Part shown: positions 31,247-39,664 of the stretch, piece by piece
Numbering within the stretch: the stretch's first letter is position 1
Layout of the letters: each line of letters opens with the position of its first letter
Assembly (NCBI RefSeq): GCF_030161235.1
Contig: NZ_BSPW01000073.1
Coordinates: forward strand, 28,424 to 92,423
Reading direction: 5' to 3'
DNA length: 64,000 nucleotides
DNA from: Vibrio zhanjiangensis
GTDB lineage: Bacteria; Pseudomonadota; Gammaproteobacteria; Enterobacterales; Vibrionaceae
The notes under the pieces: model-generated
What the model was told of the DNA's origin: nothing
The model's database searches: none
The model's input: only the letters and a program-made list of their open reading frames with translations
Position numbers and translations under genes: made by a program

Positions 31247-32392
31247 ATGGATATTTCGCAGACAAGTATCTATATATTCTATAGCTCTGCCGAGATACTA
31301 GATATGGTGAAACCAGTTGTATCCGTTTTGTTTGAAAATATTTACTCTATTAACATTGAAAAAGAGCAAGAGAAATTTGCTCAGTCACTTAAAGAGCCCC
31401 ATCTCAGTATTATTTCAATCTACTCGTTTGATGACCCAGATGAAGGAGCAAATTTAGCAAGGCTACTGAATGAGCATGGAGCTTTACAGCAACAAGCCAG
31501 TATACCAAGGTACGATATTCTGATGTGCAATAAGTCATATCGAAATAGAGCCTATGAATTATGTGTCGAAGAACTGTTTCACAGTTATGAAAACATCAAA
31601 CCCATTTATGATACTAATAAAGTTGTGCTAGCGCTGCGTAGGCTTGCTCAGCATTTGGCGATAAAAGTTGAGTTCCAGCAAGCAGAGAAAGACAATCGCA
31701 AAATGGAAGAAAACATTAACAGCAGTCTTGAATCCATTAACTTGTTACAGAAAGAAGTTCAAAACTCAGTGGGTACTCAAACGAGTGAGTTTGACCAAGT
31801 AACCAGTCAGCTAAATCAGCTTTTGGAGAAAGTACCTCCAGTAGAATGGGAAAAAGCATTCAACAATATTGTAAACTCGATGCCAGAGTCCGCTCAAAGA
31901 GACACATTGAGGCAGTTTTCTATCAAAGATTTTCGTGATGATCTTGAGAAATATAAAGACAACTGCGTGGGTATGCTCGATAAAATTACTCACTCTTTAG
32001 ATTTAGCCAAACCTAAATCTATTTCAAGAGGTCCGTTAGTTTTGGTTGCCGATGATCAGCCTGTGATGAGGAAGATTATTGCGTCAATTTTGGAACCGAG
32101 GGGGTACAAGGTCGAGCTCGCTAGTAATGGTGCAGAAGCGATTATGAAGGCAAAGGTGCTCAGACCAAACTTGATGTTGTTAGATATTGACATGCCTATT
32201 ATGGATGGTTTGGCAACGTTAGATACGATCAAGAAAGTTGGCGCCACCAGCCACATACCAGTAATTATGTTAACTAGCCATTCTGACAAGGATGTAATCC
32301 AATCAAGTATAACCCTTGGTGCAGTAGATTATGTTGTAAAGCCAACTAAAGCTGAGATTCTACTGAAAAAAATTTCTAATGCCATTAACTAA
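31247..32392 (+). CDS. Response regulator with unrecognised N-terminal domain
   Basis: A 381-residue protein behind a good AAGGAG site. The C-terminal receiver (about 262-381) is intact: acidic pair in VADDQP, phospho-acceptor Asp in LLDIDMP, Thr/Ser in MLTSH and Lys in VVKPTK. The first ~130 residues (TSIYIFYSSAEILDMVKPVV...) have the alternating strand/helix feel of a degenerate receiver but no phospho-acceptor; a helical, probably coiled-coil linker (about 140-255, EENINSSLESINLLQKEVQN) follows. There is no recognisable output domain, so it may act by protein-protein contact. It closes the four-gene signalling operon and may be a second target of the LOV kinase. Confidence 0.82.
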   Translation: MDISQTSIYIFYSSAEILDMVKPVVSVLFENIYSINIEKEQEKFAQSLKEPHLSIISIYSFDDPDEGANLARLLNEHGALQQQASIPRYDILMCNKSYRNRAYELCVEELFHSYENIKPIYDTNKVVLALRRLAQHLAIKVEFQQAEKDNRKMEENINSSLESINLLQKEVQNSVGTQTSEFDQVTSQLNQLLEKVPPVEWEKAFNNIVNSMPESAQRDTLRQFSIKDFRDDLEKYKDNCVGMLDKITHSLDLAKPKSISRGPLVLVADDQPVMRKIIASILEPRGYKVELASNGAEAIMKAKVLRPNLMLLDIDMPIMDGLATLDTIKKVGATSHIPVIMLTSHSDKDVIQSSITLGAVDYVVKPTKAEILLKKISNAIN

Positions 32393-32450
32393 TATTCTGA
32401 CTTAAAGCATTTTAGTATTGCTTTGAACATATGGCTTGTATGTCGGCTTA

Positions 32451-33662
32451 TTATTCAAAAATAAAGTAGTAACCATAGCCTATAAGTAACGCGGGAATCG
32501 CTGAATAGAAAGTGGCGACAAGGGCGGCTTTGGGCGCGAGAGCAATGGCGGGGAATAAAGCATCACCATCGTTTGATATCGCATTAGCCAATTGTGTTGA
32601 AAGTGGCACGGTACCTGAGATGTAAAGGCTAGTTATGAGTATTTGTGGCCCACATCCAGGCAGTATCCCAACGGCAAGCCCAACCAAAGGCATCCATACA
32701 CCCCATCCGGAGAAAGTACTGGCAAGGTCGATATTGCCCATGGTTGTTAACAACTCAAAGCACATGAATGCCAATATTACCCAAGCGGTAACGAAGTTAG
32801 TGTCTTGAGCCGCTTTTTGTAACGGGTGTGAGGTGATGGGTTTGGTATCTTCAGAAACCGTTGAGCGGTAATCCTTGATTTCCTTGGTCAGTGACCAAAG
32901 CAACATACTCATGACAATGAGCGTCGCTCCAAGCCACTCCATTGTGTTTGGGGGTAGGGTGAGCAGATGATTGATGTCGACTTGAAATGATCCTAACAAA
33001 GCAACAACCGTCGCTGGAATGATAAGCCACTTCCAAAATGTGCCTTGAAGGTTAATGGCTTTTTTCTCAAAGTTACTATGTTGGCGAAAACTTGACTGAC
33101 ATGTTTGATTGTCTTCTCTGTTGTTCTTGCTGATTGGGCGTAAAAAATGGTCAGAATGAATCGCATTGACTGCCCAACCTGACAAGCATCCCACAACAAT
33201 GCCTGTGCTGACAACGAGCAGGCCTGTATCAGGCTTACTTGCCAGAAGTAAGAATGCAGCGTCACCCATTGTCGATGTCAGCACCGCGACAATGGCGCCG
33301 AAACCGACGTTACCACTGACAAATTGGGTTGTTACTATGATCGCCCCTCCGCAACCTGGAAGTGCGCCAAGTAAGGATGAAAACACGACTTGGTATCCTC
33401 GCGACTTTTGATAGAGGTTGACCATTTTGCTGTCTTTGCTTATCCAAAGTGAGAAATAGTGATAGATAGCAAGAGTAAAAGCGACGTAGGCAGAAACTGC
33501 CCAGAAGGCATCGGAAAGCGTTGTCACTGTGACCATTCGGGAAGCGTCATTGAGCATCAATGCTATCAAAGTGGCTGGCAAAAATAGCCGTTTATAGGCT
33601 GGTTGAAATTGTGAAATCGTAAGCCAGTTTGGTAAAGATAAGGAAAGTCGAATCGTGCTCAT
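32451..33662 (-). CDS. Putative 10-TM metal (manganese) exporter, MneA-like
   Basis: A 403-residue membrane protein built as an internal duplication: LLGALPGCGGAIIVTTQFVSG (PGCG at 102-105) then TSTMGDAAF (133-135) in the first half, and VGILPGCGPQILITSLYISG (PGCG at 335-338) then ISNDGDALF (366-368) in the second. This is the pattern of the PF11449 '10TM heavy-metal exporter' family, which includes the Vibrio manganese exporter MneA as I recall. A hydrophilic loop (about 172-210) separates the halves. A Fur-like box lies just before the start, and a manganese-dependent pyrophosphatase is divergent to it. The metal is inferred. Confidence 0.8.
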   Translation of the reverse strand: MSTIRLSLSLPNWLTISQFQPAYKRLFLPATLIALMLNDASRMVTVTTLSDAFWAVSAYVAFTLAIYHYFSLWISKDSKMVNLYQKSRGYQVVFSSLLGALPGCGGAIIVTTQFVSGNVGFGAIVAVLTSTMGDAAFLLLASKPDTGLLVVSTGIVVGCLSGWAVNAIHSDHFLRPISKNNREDNQTCQSSFRQHSNFEKKAINLQGTFWKWLIIPATVVALLGSFQVDINHLLTLPPNTMEWLGATLIVMSMLLWSLTKEIKDYRSTVSEDTKPITSHPLQKAAQDTNFVTAWVILAFMCFELLTTMGNIDLASTFSGWGVWMPLVGLAVGILPGCGPQILITSLYISGTVPLSTQLANAISNDGDALFPAIALAPKAALVATFYSAIPALLIGYGYYFIFE

Positions 33663-33674
33663 TAGTTACTTAAT

Positions 33675-33693
33675 GCAAATGATAATGGTTATC
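33675..33693. promoter_or_regulatory. Fur-type box in the mneA-like / ppaC intergenic region
   Basis: GCAAATGATAATGGTTATC matches the 19-bp Fur consensus GATAATGATAATCATTATC at 15 of 19 positions. It sits only 13-31 bases before the exporter ATG, overlapping its ribosome-site region, so on the minus strand it probably covers the promoter/start-site zone. Binding by Fur or its manganese-sensing relative Mur is possible. Confidence 0.65.
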
Positions 33694-33847
33694 AATTTAG
33701 TTTTCAGTGAAATTATTTGCAACCAAATTCTGTAATTTGGTGATTTATTTTCTCTAACCTATGACAAATTTCAAAATTCAGGTAAAGTACTTCGCTTTGT
33801 GAGTAATTGCCCAGTATGGGGCTATTTTAGTCGTAGTAGGAAAAAAG

Positions 33848-34753
33848 ATGATTCTAGTTGTAGGTCACAAGAACCCTGATAGTGACAGTATTTGTAGCGC
33901 TCTCGTTGCGACAGAGCTGTTAAGAGCACGTGGTCTCGATGCCATGCCCATTCGTCAAGGCGAAATTAACCGCGAAACTCAGCACATCCTTGAAGTGGCT
34001 AGCGCTGAGTTGCCAGAGCTTCGTACTTCTGTTGCGGGCGAAAAAATTTGGTTGGTAGATTATTCAGATTTGGCTCAAGCGCCTGATGATGTCTCTGAAG
34101 CTGAGATTTTAGGCATTGTTGATCACCACAGACTGGGTGATGTGATGACTATTAATCCTATGGAAGCTTGGATCTGGCCTGTTGGTTGTACTAACACGGT
34201 TCTTTTCAATATGTTTAAAATTGAAGGACATGAAATTCGTCCGCAAATTGCTAAGCTAATGATGTCTGCCATTTTATCTGACACCGTTGGCTTTGCTTCT
34301 CCAACTTGCACACAAAAAGACAAAGATGCAGTAGAAGAGTTGGCCCAAATTGCTGACGTTTGTAATATTGACTCTTTCATCAAAGATCTATTGATTGCTA
34401 AAACCAATATAGAAGGCCTCTCTGCTTCTGAGCTGGTAGAGAAAGATCTTAAAGGCTACCCTTTCAACGGTCGTAATGTGGTCGTGGGGCAAGTTGAACT
34501 GGCGACGCTTGAGCAGGTTGATGGAATGATTGATGCGCTAGAGCTGGATCTTGAACGTCGTTGCGTTGAGGACAACCTTGCTTTTGCTGCCGTTATGTTG
34601 ACGGATATTACGACAGCGAAAACTCGCTTGTTGTATAAGGGCGAATGGGCAGAGAAGCTCACTCATCATGAGTGTGATGGTATGCTTATGATGGAAAATA
34701 CCCTAAGCCGCAAGAAGCAAGGCTGGCCTTGGCTACAAACTGAACTTGCATAA
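33848..34753 (+). CDS. ppaC: Manganese-dependent inorganic pyrophosphatase (family II)
   Basis: PpaC hydrolyses pyrophosphate using manganese or cobalt. The 301-residue DHH-family protein has the metal ligands His7, Asp11 and Asp13 in GHKNPDSDS, Asp71 in VDYSD, and Asp92/His93/His94 in the DHH motif of GIVDHHRLGD. The DHHA2 C-terminus carries the phosphate-binding SRKKQ (near the end). The ATG follows GTAGGAAAAAAG. Location next to a manganese-type exporter supports metal use. A terminator follows. Confidence 0.96.
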   Translation: MILVVGHKNPDSDSICSALVATELLRARGLDAMPIRQGEINRETQHILEVASAELPELRTSVAGEKIWLVDYSDLAQAPDDVSEAEILGIVDHHRLGDVMTINPMEAWIWPVGCTNTVLFNMFKIEGHEIRPQIAKLMMSAILSDTVGFASPTCTQKDKDAVEELAQIADVCNIDSFIKDLLIAKTNIEGLSASELVEKDLKGYPFNGRNVVVGQVELATLEQVDGMIDALELDLERRCVEDNLAFAAVMLTDITTAKTRLLYKGEWAEKLTHHECDGMLMMENTLSRKKQGWPWLQTELA

Positions 34754-34776
34754 TTAATTTACTCAGCTAAACACCA

Positions 34777-34807
34777 AAACGCCCACTCAGAAGATGTGGG
34801 CGTTTTA
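34777..34807 (+). terminator. Terminator after ppaC
   Basis: The stem AAACGCCCAC / GTGGGCGTTT with a loop of about 9 bases, followed by TTTTATT, ends ppaC. The next gene begins only 17 bases later, so its promoter probably lies upstream of the terminator or it is read through. Confidence 0.85.
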
Positions 34808-34823
34808 TTGAAGGAGTTTGTCT

Positions 34824-35213
34824 ATGCCGCACTCGCTCTCACAAAAAGAAGTCGAGTCAGTGCTGAAATTGAACGAAAACGAACGTTTCAGCTACACCAT
34901 AAAAGAAATCGTCAAACACAAGAAAATATGGATTCTCACGGATGAACACGGATGTGTCATGCTCAATACCGAAGATGAGGAGTGCGTACCTATATGGCCG
35001 AATCAAGAATTTGCGAGTCTTTGGGCGACGGGAGAATGGGACAGTTGCAAAGCGGAACCTATATCAACAGCGAAGTGGTTTAGCCGCTGGACACAAGGTC
35101 TTGAAGAGGATGGTTTGTCAGTCGTGGTGTTTCCAAATCACGATGAAGAGGGCGTTGTTGTTTTCCCTGATGAACTTGAATTTGAGCTTAAAAAGGCGGA
35201 TAAGAAAAGGTAA
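34824..35213 (+). CDS. DUF2750 family protein
   Basis: A 129-residue acidic soluble protein. The pattern (SQKEVESVLKLNENERFSYTIKEI, then WILTDEHGCVMLNTEDEECVPIWPNQEFASLW, then VVVFPNHDEEGVVVFPDELEFEL, cited in parts) matches what I know of DUF2750. No function is established. The ATG at 34824 is chosen because AAGGAG lies 7 bases upstream; the frame could open two codons earlier at a TTG. It is a single gene right behind the ppaC terminator. Confidence 0.8.
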   Translation: MPHSLSQKEVESVLKLNENERFSYTIKEIVKHKKIWILTDEHGCVMLNTEDEECVPIWPNQEFASLWATGEWDSCKAEPISTAKWFSRWTQGLEEDGLSVVVFPNHDEEGVVVFPDELEFELKKADKKR

Positions 35214-35244
35214 TTTATAAGCTTTTGCAGTCGTGGCGTGAGAA

Positions 35245-36036
35245 CTAATAAGAGGTGAGTTGATAAAGCTCTGTTGATTTTGCCATGGCCGCGGCTTTTT
35301 TCAATACTCCCAGACGTTGATAGCGCTTGAGTATGGTATCGATAGCTTGTTGAACTTTGCTCAAGTCCATACCTGATTTCAATTCAGGCTCATAAAGCAT
35401 TTTGAGTAAGATGATGTCTAAGGGGGACAATAAGTCCTCTGGTGTCTCATCATTAAATATAGAGGGGTAGGCCGCTTTAGTATCATTGGGTAGCCCGAGT
35501 GTTTGCGTGATTTCCTCAACAATGCAGGCAAGTAATTTGCCATGCTCTCTAGCTTGATCGACAGGAATGATGATGACAGCAGAGTCTATTTCATGGGTTA
35601 CTTTATTGGTTTTATATCCGGCTTTACAGATTGCACCGTGGGCATATTTTAAGGCGTTGGCTCCGAGCTCCCTTTTAATGTCATCTCGCCATTTATCCTG
35701 TTGGGTAAATATCCATACAATGTTAGCGTCTTCCCTTCTTGTTACTCGGGTTATTGAATGCCCGGTTATAAACGATAAATCTTTAATATGAGTATTGGCG
35801 AGCTGTTCATGTAACGCCTTGTCAGCAACCTTGTGTTCGATCCAAATTTTGATCGGTTGGTTCCATTTGGTTAGGCGTTGAATACCTGATGAATACTCAT
35901 TTTTTAAGGAGACTTCAATAAATGCTTGTTTGACAAAGACAGGGTCCAACCAAGTTTCAGTAACAGCAAAAGCGCTGCTTATCATTCTGCAGCTAACGAG
36001 CAATACGATCATTGTCCATGTGCAACTCTTATTCAT
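35245..36036 (-). CDS. DUF2927 family secreted protein
   Basis: A 263-residue protein with a signal peptide (MNKSCTWTMIVLLVSCRMISSAFA, cleavage near residue 24). The mature part has WNQPIKIWIEHKV near the start, CKAGYKTN in the middle, and the DUF2927 hallmark CIVEEITQTLGLPND...PSIFND followed by LSPLDIILLKMLYEPELKSGM. The EE-rich segment resembles a zincin-like fold but lacks a clear HExxH. It starts 11 bases after sapF on the same strand, so it is probably the last gene of the sap operon. Confidence 0.8.
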   Translation of the reverse strand: MNKSCTWTMIVLLVSCRMISSAFAVTETWLDPVFVKQAFIEVSLKNEYSSGIQRLTKWNQPIKIWIEHKVADKALHEQLANTHIKDLSFITGHSITRVTRREDANIVWIFTQQDKWRDDIKRELGANALKYAHGAICKAGYKTNKVTHEIDSAVIIIPVDQAREHGKLLACIVEEITQTLGLPNDTKAAYPSIFNDETPEDLLSPLDIILLKMLYEPELKSGMDLSKVQQAIDTILKRYQRLGVLKKAAAMAKSTELYQLTSY

Positions 36037-36047
36037 TGATGAGAACG

Positions 36048-36833
36048 CTACTTAAAACAAGGGGCTTTGTTAAAATGGCTCTCAATCATGCGTTGAGTGA
36101 TAATGTTGTTAGGACAGGCTAGAATCTCTTGAGTATTTCCAGCTTCAACTACCTTACCATCGTGCATAACCATGACTTGGTCTGTGATATGTTTGATGAT
36201 TCCCAAGTGCTGCGAGACATAAATAAACGAGACGCCCATTTCGTCTTGTAGCTCCAAAAATAAATTGATAATTTGCGAACGCATTGCCATGTCCAATCCA
36301 TTTAGCGCTTCGTCAGCAACAATTACCGATGGCTGAAGTATGAGTGCTCGGGCTAAGCATATTCGTTGTTTTTGCCCTGCAGCCAGCATTTGAGGATAGA
36401 AATACGCGTGTTCAGGAAGCAAGCCAACTTTGAGTAGTACGTCTTTTACTCTTGATGTTCTCGCTTCTGGAGTCATTTCTGTATTGCGCTTAAGCGGCCC
36501 TTCGAGAATATGTCCAATCTGAAGGCGTGGATTTAGAGAGGTGTTCGGGTCTTGGAAAATCATCCGAATAAGTTTACAACGAGTAGAATAATCCTTGTGC
36601 TCCAACCGTTCACCATTGACCTTTATTTCGCCTCGTGTTGGCTCTATCACCCCAGCGAGCATACGCGCTAGTGTTGATTTACCTGAGCCATTTTGACCGA
36701 TAATTCCAAGAGTTTGTCCTGCCTCTAGCCGAAAACTTACAGGTTTTACTGCCTGATGCACTTTTTTATGGAAAAGGCCAGATCGGGTGATAAAGGTTTT
36801 ACTCAGCTCATTGACTTCTAGTAAGGCACTCAT
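36048..36833 (-). CDS. sapF: Peptide ABC transporter ATPase SapF
   Basis: SapF is one of two ATPases of the SapABCDF importer, linked to antimicrobial-peptide resistance and potassium uptake in enterics. The 261-residue protein has Walker [12 protein letters not shown]-loop [12 protein letters not shown], the SapF-type signature [15 protein letters not shown] and Walker B VIVADEAL. The ATG at 36833 overlaps the sapD stop (ATGA); a longer in-frame start would lie deep inside sapD. Confidence 0.92.
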   Translation of the reverse strand: MSALLEVNELSKTFITRSGLFHKKVHQAVKPVSFRLEAGQTLGIIGQNGSGKSTLARMLAGVIEPTRGEIKVNGERLEHKDYSTRCKLIRMIFQDPNTSLNPRLQIGHILEGPLKRNTEMTPEARTSRVKDVLLKVGLLPEHAYFYPQMLAAGQKQRICLARALILQPSVIVADEALNGLDMAMRSQIINLFLELQDEMGVSFIYVSQHLGIIKHITDQVMVMHDGKVVEAGNTQEILACPNNIITQRMIESHFNKAPCFK

Positions 36834-37828
36834 AGTTTTTTCTTCTCCATATTCAGTGGGAAGTGGCAGGCAAACTTGTGCGTTTTTACTCGACGTGTCT
36901 TGGGCATTTCGACACATTGGCGCTGCGCATGGGGACAGCGTGGTCCAAGTCTGCATCCAATAGGTAAGTGCTGCAGTGGAGGAATGGTGCCAGGCAAAGA
37001 CTCCAGTTTTTGCTTATGCGGGATTATTTCGCTGAAATCTGGCATAGCTTTTAGTAGAGCAACGGTATAAGGGTGTTTGGGTTGTGCGAGAATTTTTTGT
37101 GTATCCGCTGATTCAACCGATTGGCCACAGTACATCACAGTAATTCGGGTTGCCCACTGAGTGATTGTCGCGAGATCATGCCCTATCAGTAGAATTGAAG
37201 TATTGTTAATTTGGTTCATGCGACTGAGCAAACGCAAGATTTGCGATTGGGTTATCGGGTCAAGGTCATTGGTTGGTTCATCTGCAATAAGCAGTTTTGG
37301 TTTTGCTGCAATGGCCATCGCAATCATTACCATCTGACACTCACCGTCGGTGAGTTCGTATGGATAACGCGACATGATTTCGATATGGTTCTTTATGCCT
37401 ACTTTGTGCAGTAAGGCAATCGCTTGATTCTTACGCCACTTAAAACGCTCCCACCATTTTCCAGAAAAGGTGTGCGAGGGTATAGACTCAATCAATTGCT
37501 TACCCACTTCTTCTGATGGGTCTAAACACGTTGAAGGCTCTTGAAATATCATGGCAATATCTCTGGCGATCACGCGGCGGCGCTCTTTGGGTGTGAGTTG
37601 CAATAAATCCACATTGCCGAGACGCATTCGATCAGCCGTGACTCTCCAGTTTTCTTTACAGACACCGACAATCGCTTTCGCTACTAGGCTTTTACCCGAC
37701 CCTGATTCTCCCACTAAACCACGGATTTCTCCTTCATTCATGGTAAGACTCATGCGATCAACTGCTTTCATCAGTCCTTGAGGTGTCTCAATCTCTATCG
37801 TTAAGTGACGAATATCCAATAGCGGCAT
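36830..37828 (-). CDS. sapD: Peptide ABC transporter ATPase SapD
   Basis: SapD, 332 residues, is the first ATPase of the Sap system and in enterics also supports Trk potassium uptake. Walker A is [13 protein letters not shown], the Q-loop is [14 protein letters not shown], the signature is the altered [15 protein letters not shown] (as in SapD generally, not LSGGQ), and Walker B is [13 protein letters not shown]. The C-terminal oligopeptide-ABC extension with four Cys ([14 protein letters not shown]) suggests an iron-sulphur-type cluster. It overlaps sapC and sapF by a few bases. Confidence 0.93.
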   Translation of the reverse strand: MPLLDIRHLTIEIETPQGLMKAVDRMSLTMNEGEIRGLVGESGSGKSLVAKAIVGVCKENWRVTADRMRLGNVDLLQLTPKERRRVIARDIAMIFQEPSTCLDPSEEVGKQLIESIPSHTFSGKWWERFKWRKNQAIALLHKVGIKNHIEIMSRYPYELTDGECQMVMIAMAIAAKPKLLIADEPTNDLDPITQSQILRLLSRMNQINNTSILLIGHDLATITQWATRITVMYCGQSVESADTQKILAQPKHPYTVALLKAMPDFSEIIPHKQKLESLPGTIPPLQHLPIGCRLGPRCPHAQRQCVEMPKTRRVKTHKFACHFPLNMEKKKL

Positions 37829-38715
37829 TATTCTATTCCTGCATTGAGCGCTTGGCGGACCCCTTCACCGACGAGATTGATTACTACGACAGTAAACATG
37901 ATTGCCAGCCCAGGTAGGGTGACAGTCCAAGGGGCGAGGTAAATCAATTCTACAGAGTCTCCGAGTACGGCTCCCCATTCTGTACTGGGTGCTTGAGCAC
38001 CCAACCCCAAAAAGCCCAATGCAGTAATATCCAAAATGGCGATAGAAAGAGCAAGTGTGACCTCGGAAGCTATTGCGACAAGGATATTGGGCAAAATCGA
38101 ATTCCAAAGAAGATAAAAATCGTTTGCTCCATCAAGGCGTGCGGCGATGATGTAGTCTTTCTCAACCTCTGTATGGACCGCGATATAGATAGAACGAACA
38201 AATCGTGGAATCAAAGCGAGCCCTATCGCGAGCAAAATATTAAATTCGCCAAAACCAAGGAAAGCGACAAATATGATGGCGAGTAAGAGGGAGGGGATTG
38301 ACATGATGGTATCAAGCAGGTGATTCAGAACGCTTGATAGCAGGCCTTTTGTCATACCAGCGAAAATACCGATCAAACAGCCGATGATTGTTGCTATTGT
38401 GGTAATGACGACTGCAGCACCAAAGGTAAGTTGTGATCCTACAATAAGGCGTGACAAAATATCCCGACCAAGGTCGTCTGTACCTAGGAAGTAGTCTACT
38501 GTACCAGCAGGGTCCCATGATGGAGGGATAAGTAACTCTCCGGTTTGAGCTTGCGAGTCGTGTGGAGTTAGCCAAGGCGATGTTAAGGTGACAACGATGA
38601 TAATACCCAGACACCATAGACCAAACATGGCAAGAGCATTTGAACGATAGCTGCGCCAAAATCGCTCAAATTGCGTAGGGATGTGCTCTTCCTGATAAAT
38701 ATTATCGGTTAACAT
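37828..38715 (-). CDS. sapC: Peptide ABC transporter permease SapC
   Basis: A 295-residue inner-membrane permease of the DppC/OppC class. It has an N-terminal membrane helix near 28-50, the DppC-type segment [18 protein letters not shown], then five more helices. The coupling loop [22 protein letters not shown] is the EAA motif. It pairs with SapB. It overlaps sapB by 14 bases and shares its last base with the sapD start. Confidence 0.92.
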   Translation of the reverse strand: MLTDNIYQEEHIPTQFERFWRSYRSNALAMFGLWCLGIIIVVTLTSPWLTPHDSQAQTGELLIPPSWDPAGTVDYFLGTDDLGRDILSRLIVGSQLTFGAAVVITTIATIIGCLIGIFAGMTKGLLSSVLNHLLDTIMSIPSLLLAIIFVAFLGFGEFNILLAIGLALIPRFVRSIYIAVHTEVEKDYIIAARLDGANDFYLLWNSILPNILVAIASEVTLALSIAILDITALGFLGLGAQAPSTEWGAVLGDSVELIYLAPWTVTLPGLAIMFTVVVINLVGEGVRQALNAGIE

Positions 38716-39664
38716 ACCACTCTTTCCTCACCAATGGATTTACCATAGCACCCATCAAATCCGACAGTATATTGGCAGTCAGTACTAACGTTGCGACGAC
38801 CATAACGCCTGCTTGAATTGATACATAGTCTTCATTTGATAATGCATCTAACAGCCATCGTCCTATCCCCGGCCAGTTGAAGATAGATTCGGTAATGATG
38901 GCCAAAGTGAGCATGCTCGATAGCTGAATGCCGACTTTGGGTATAATGGGTGGAATGGCATTTCGTAACACATGTTGAGTGACAATTTCACGAGTCGTTA
39001 GACCTTTAATTTTAGCGGCTCGAATGTAGTTTTGATTCATGACTTCCGCGACCGAAGCTCTCATGAGACCAATAACTTGTGTGGTAGGAGTTAATGCCAG
39101 CACTAAGCAAGGCAAAATTAGGTGTTCAAGTACGCTCTGTAAGGCATTGACTCGATATTCACCTTGGGTCAGAAACGAGTCTATGATAGCAAAGCCGGTA
39201 ACATGTTCGATTTCATACAAAAGGTCATATCGCCCGGCAACTGGGAAAATTTCAAAATGGAATGAAAAGGCCATGATCATGAGTAAGGCTACCCAGAAAA
39301 TAGGGGCCGAATAACCAGACATGGACGTGAAAGATATGGCAGTGTCAATCCATTTACCTTGCTTCATTCCTGCAAGTGTCCCTATTGGAATTCCGATTAG
39401 GAGAGAAAAAATAAAGGCAATAAAACACAACTCAATAGTGGCTGGAAATACAATTGCTAACTCATCCACTACAGGTACACCACTTCGAGTGACACCAAAA
39501 TTAAGGTGCATCAATTCGCCGATATAGTTCATCCAACCATGCCAGAAATTGTCCATGAGCCACGGAGAATCGGGCGCTAACCTAAGTAGACTGAACCCCA
39601 CCATCGAGAGGATAAGTAAAGTGATTATAAATAGGTTAATGCGTTTCACTGTGTAGAGAAACAT
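38702..39664 (-). CDS. sapB: Peptide ABC transporter permease SapB
   Basis: A 320-residue DppB/OppB-type permease with an N-terminal helix (INLFIITLLILSMVGFSLL) and about five C-terminal helices. The EAA loop is NQNYIRAAKIKGLTTREIV, followed by HVLRNAIPPIIPKVG. The first periplasmic domain is short for the family. It is coupled to sapA (TAATG) and overlaps sapC by 14 bases. Confidence 0.92.
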   Translation of the reverse strand: MFLYTVKRINLFIITLLILSMVGFSLLRLAPDSPWLMDNFWHGWMNYIGELMHLNFGVTRSGVPVVDELAIVFPATIELCFIAFIFSLLIGIPIGTLAGMKQGKWIDTAISFTSMSGYSAPIFWVALLMIMAFSFHFEIFPVAGRYDLLYEIEHVTGFAIIDSFLTQGEYRVNALQSVLEHLILPCLVLALTPTTQVIGLMRASVAEVMNQNYIRAAKIKGLTTREIVTQHVLRNAIPPIIPKVGIQLSSMLTLAIITESIFNWPGIGRWLLDALSNEDYVSIQAGVMVVATLVLTANILSDLMGAMVNPLVRKEWYVNR

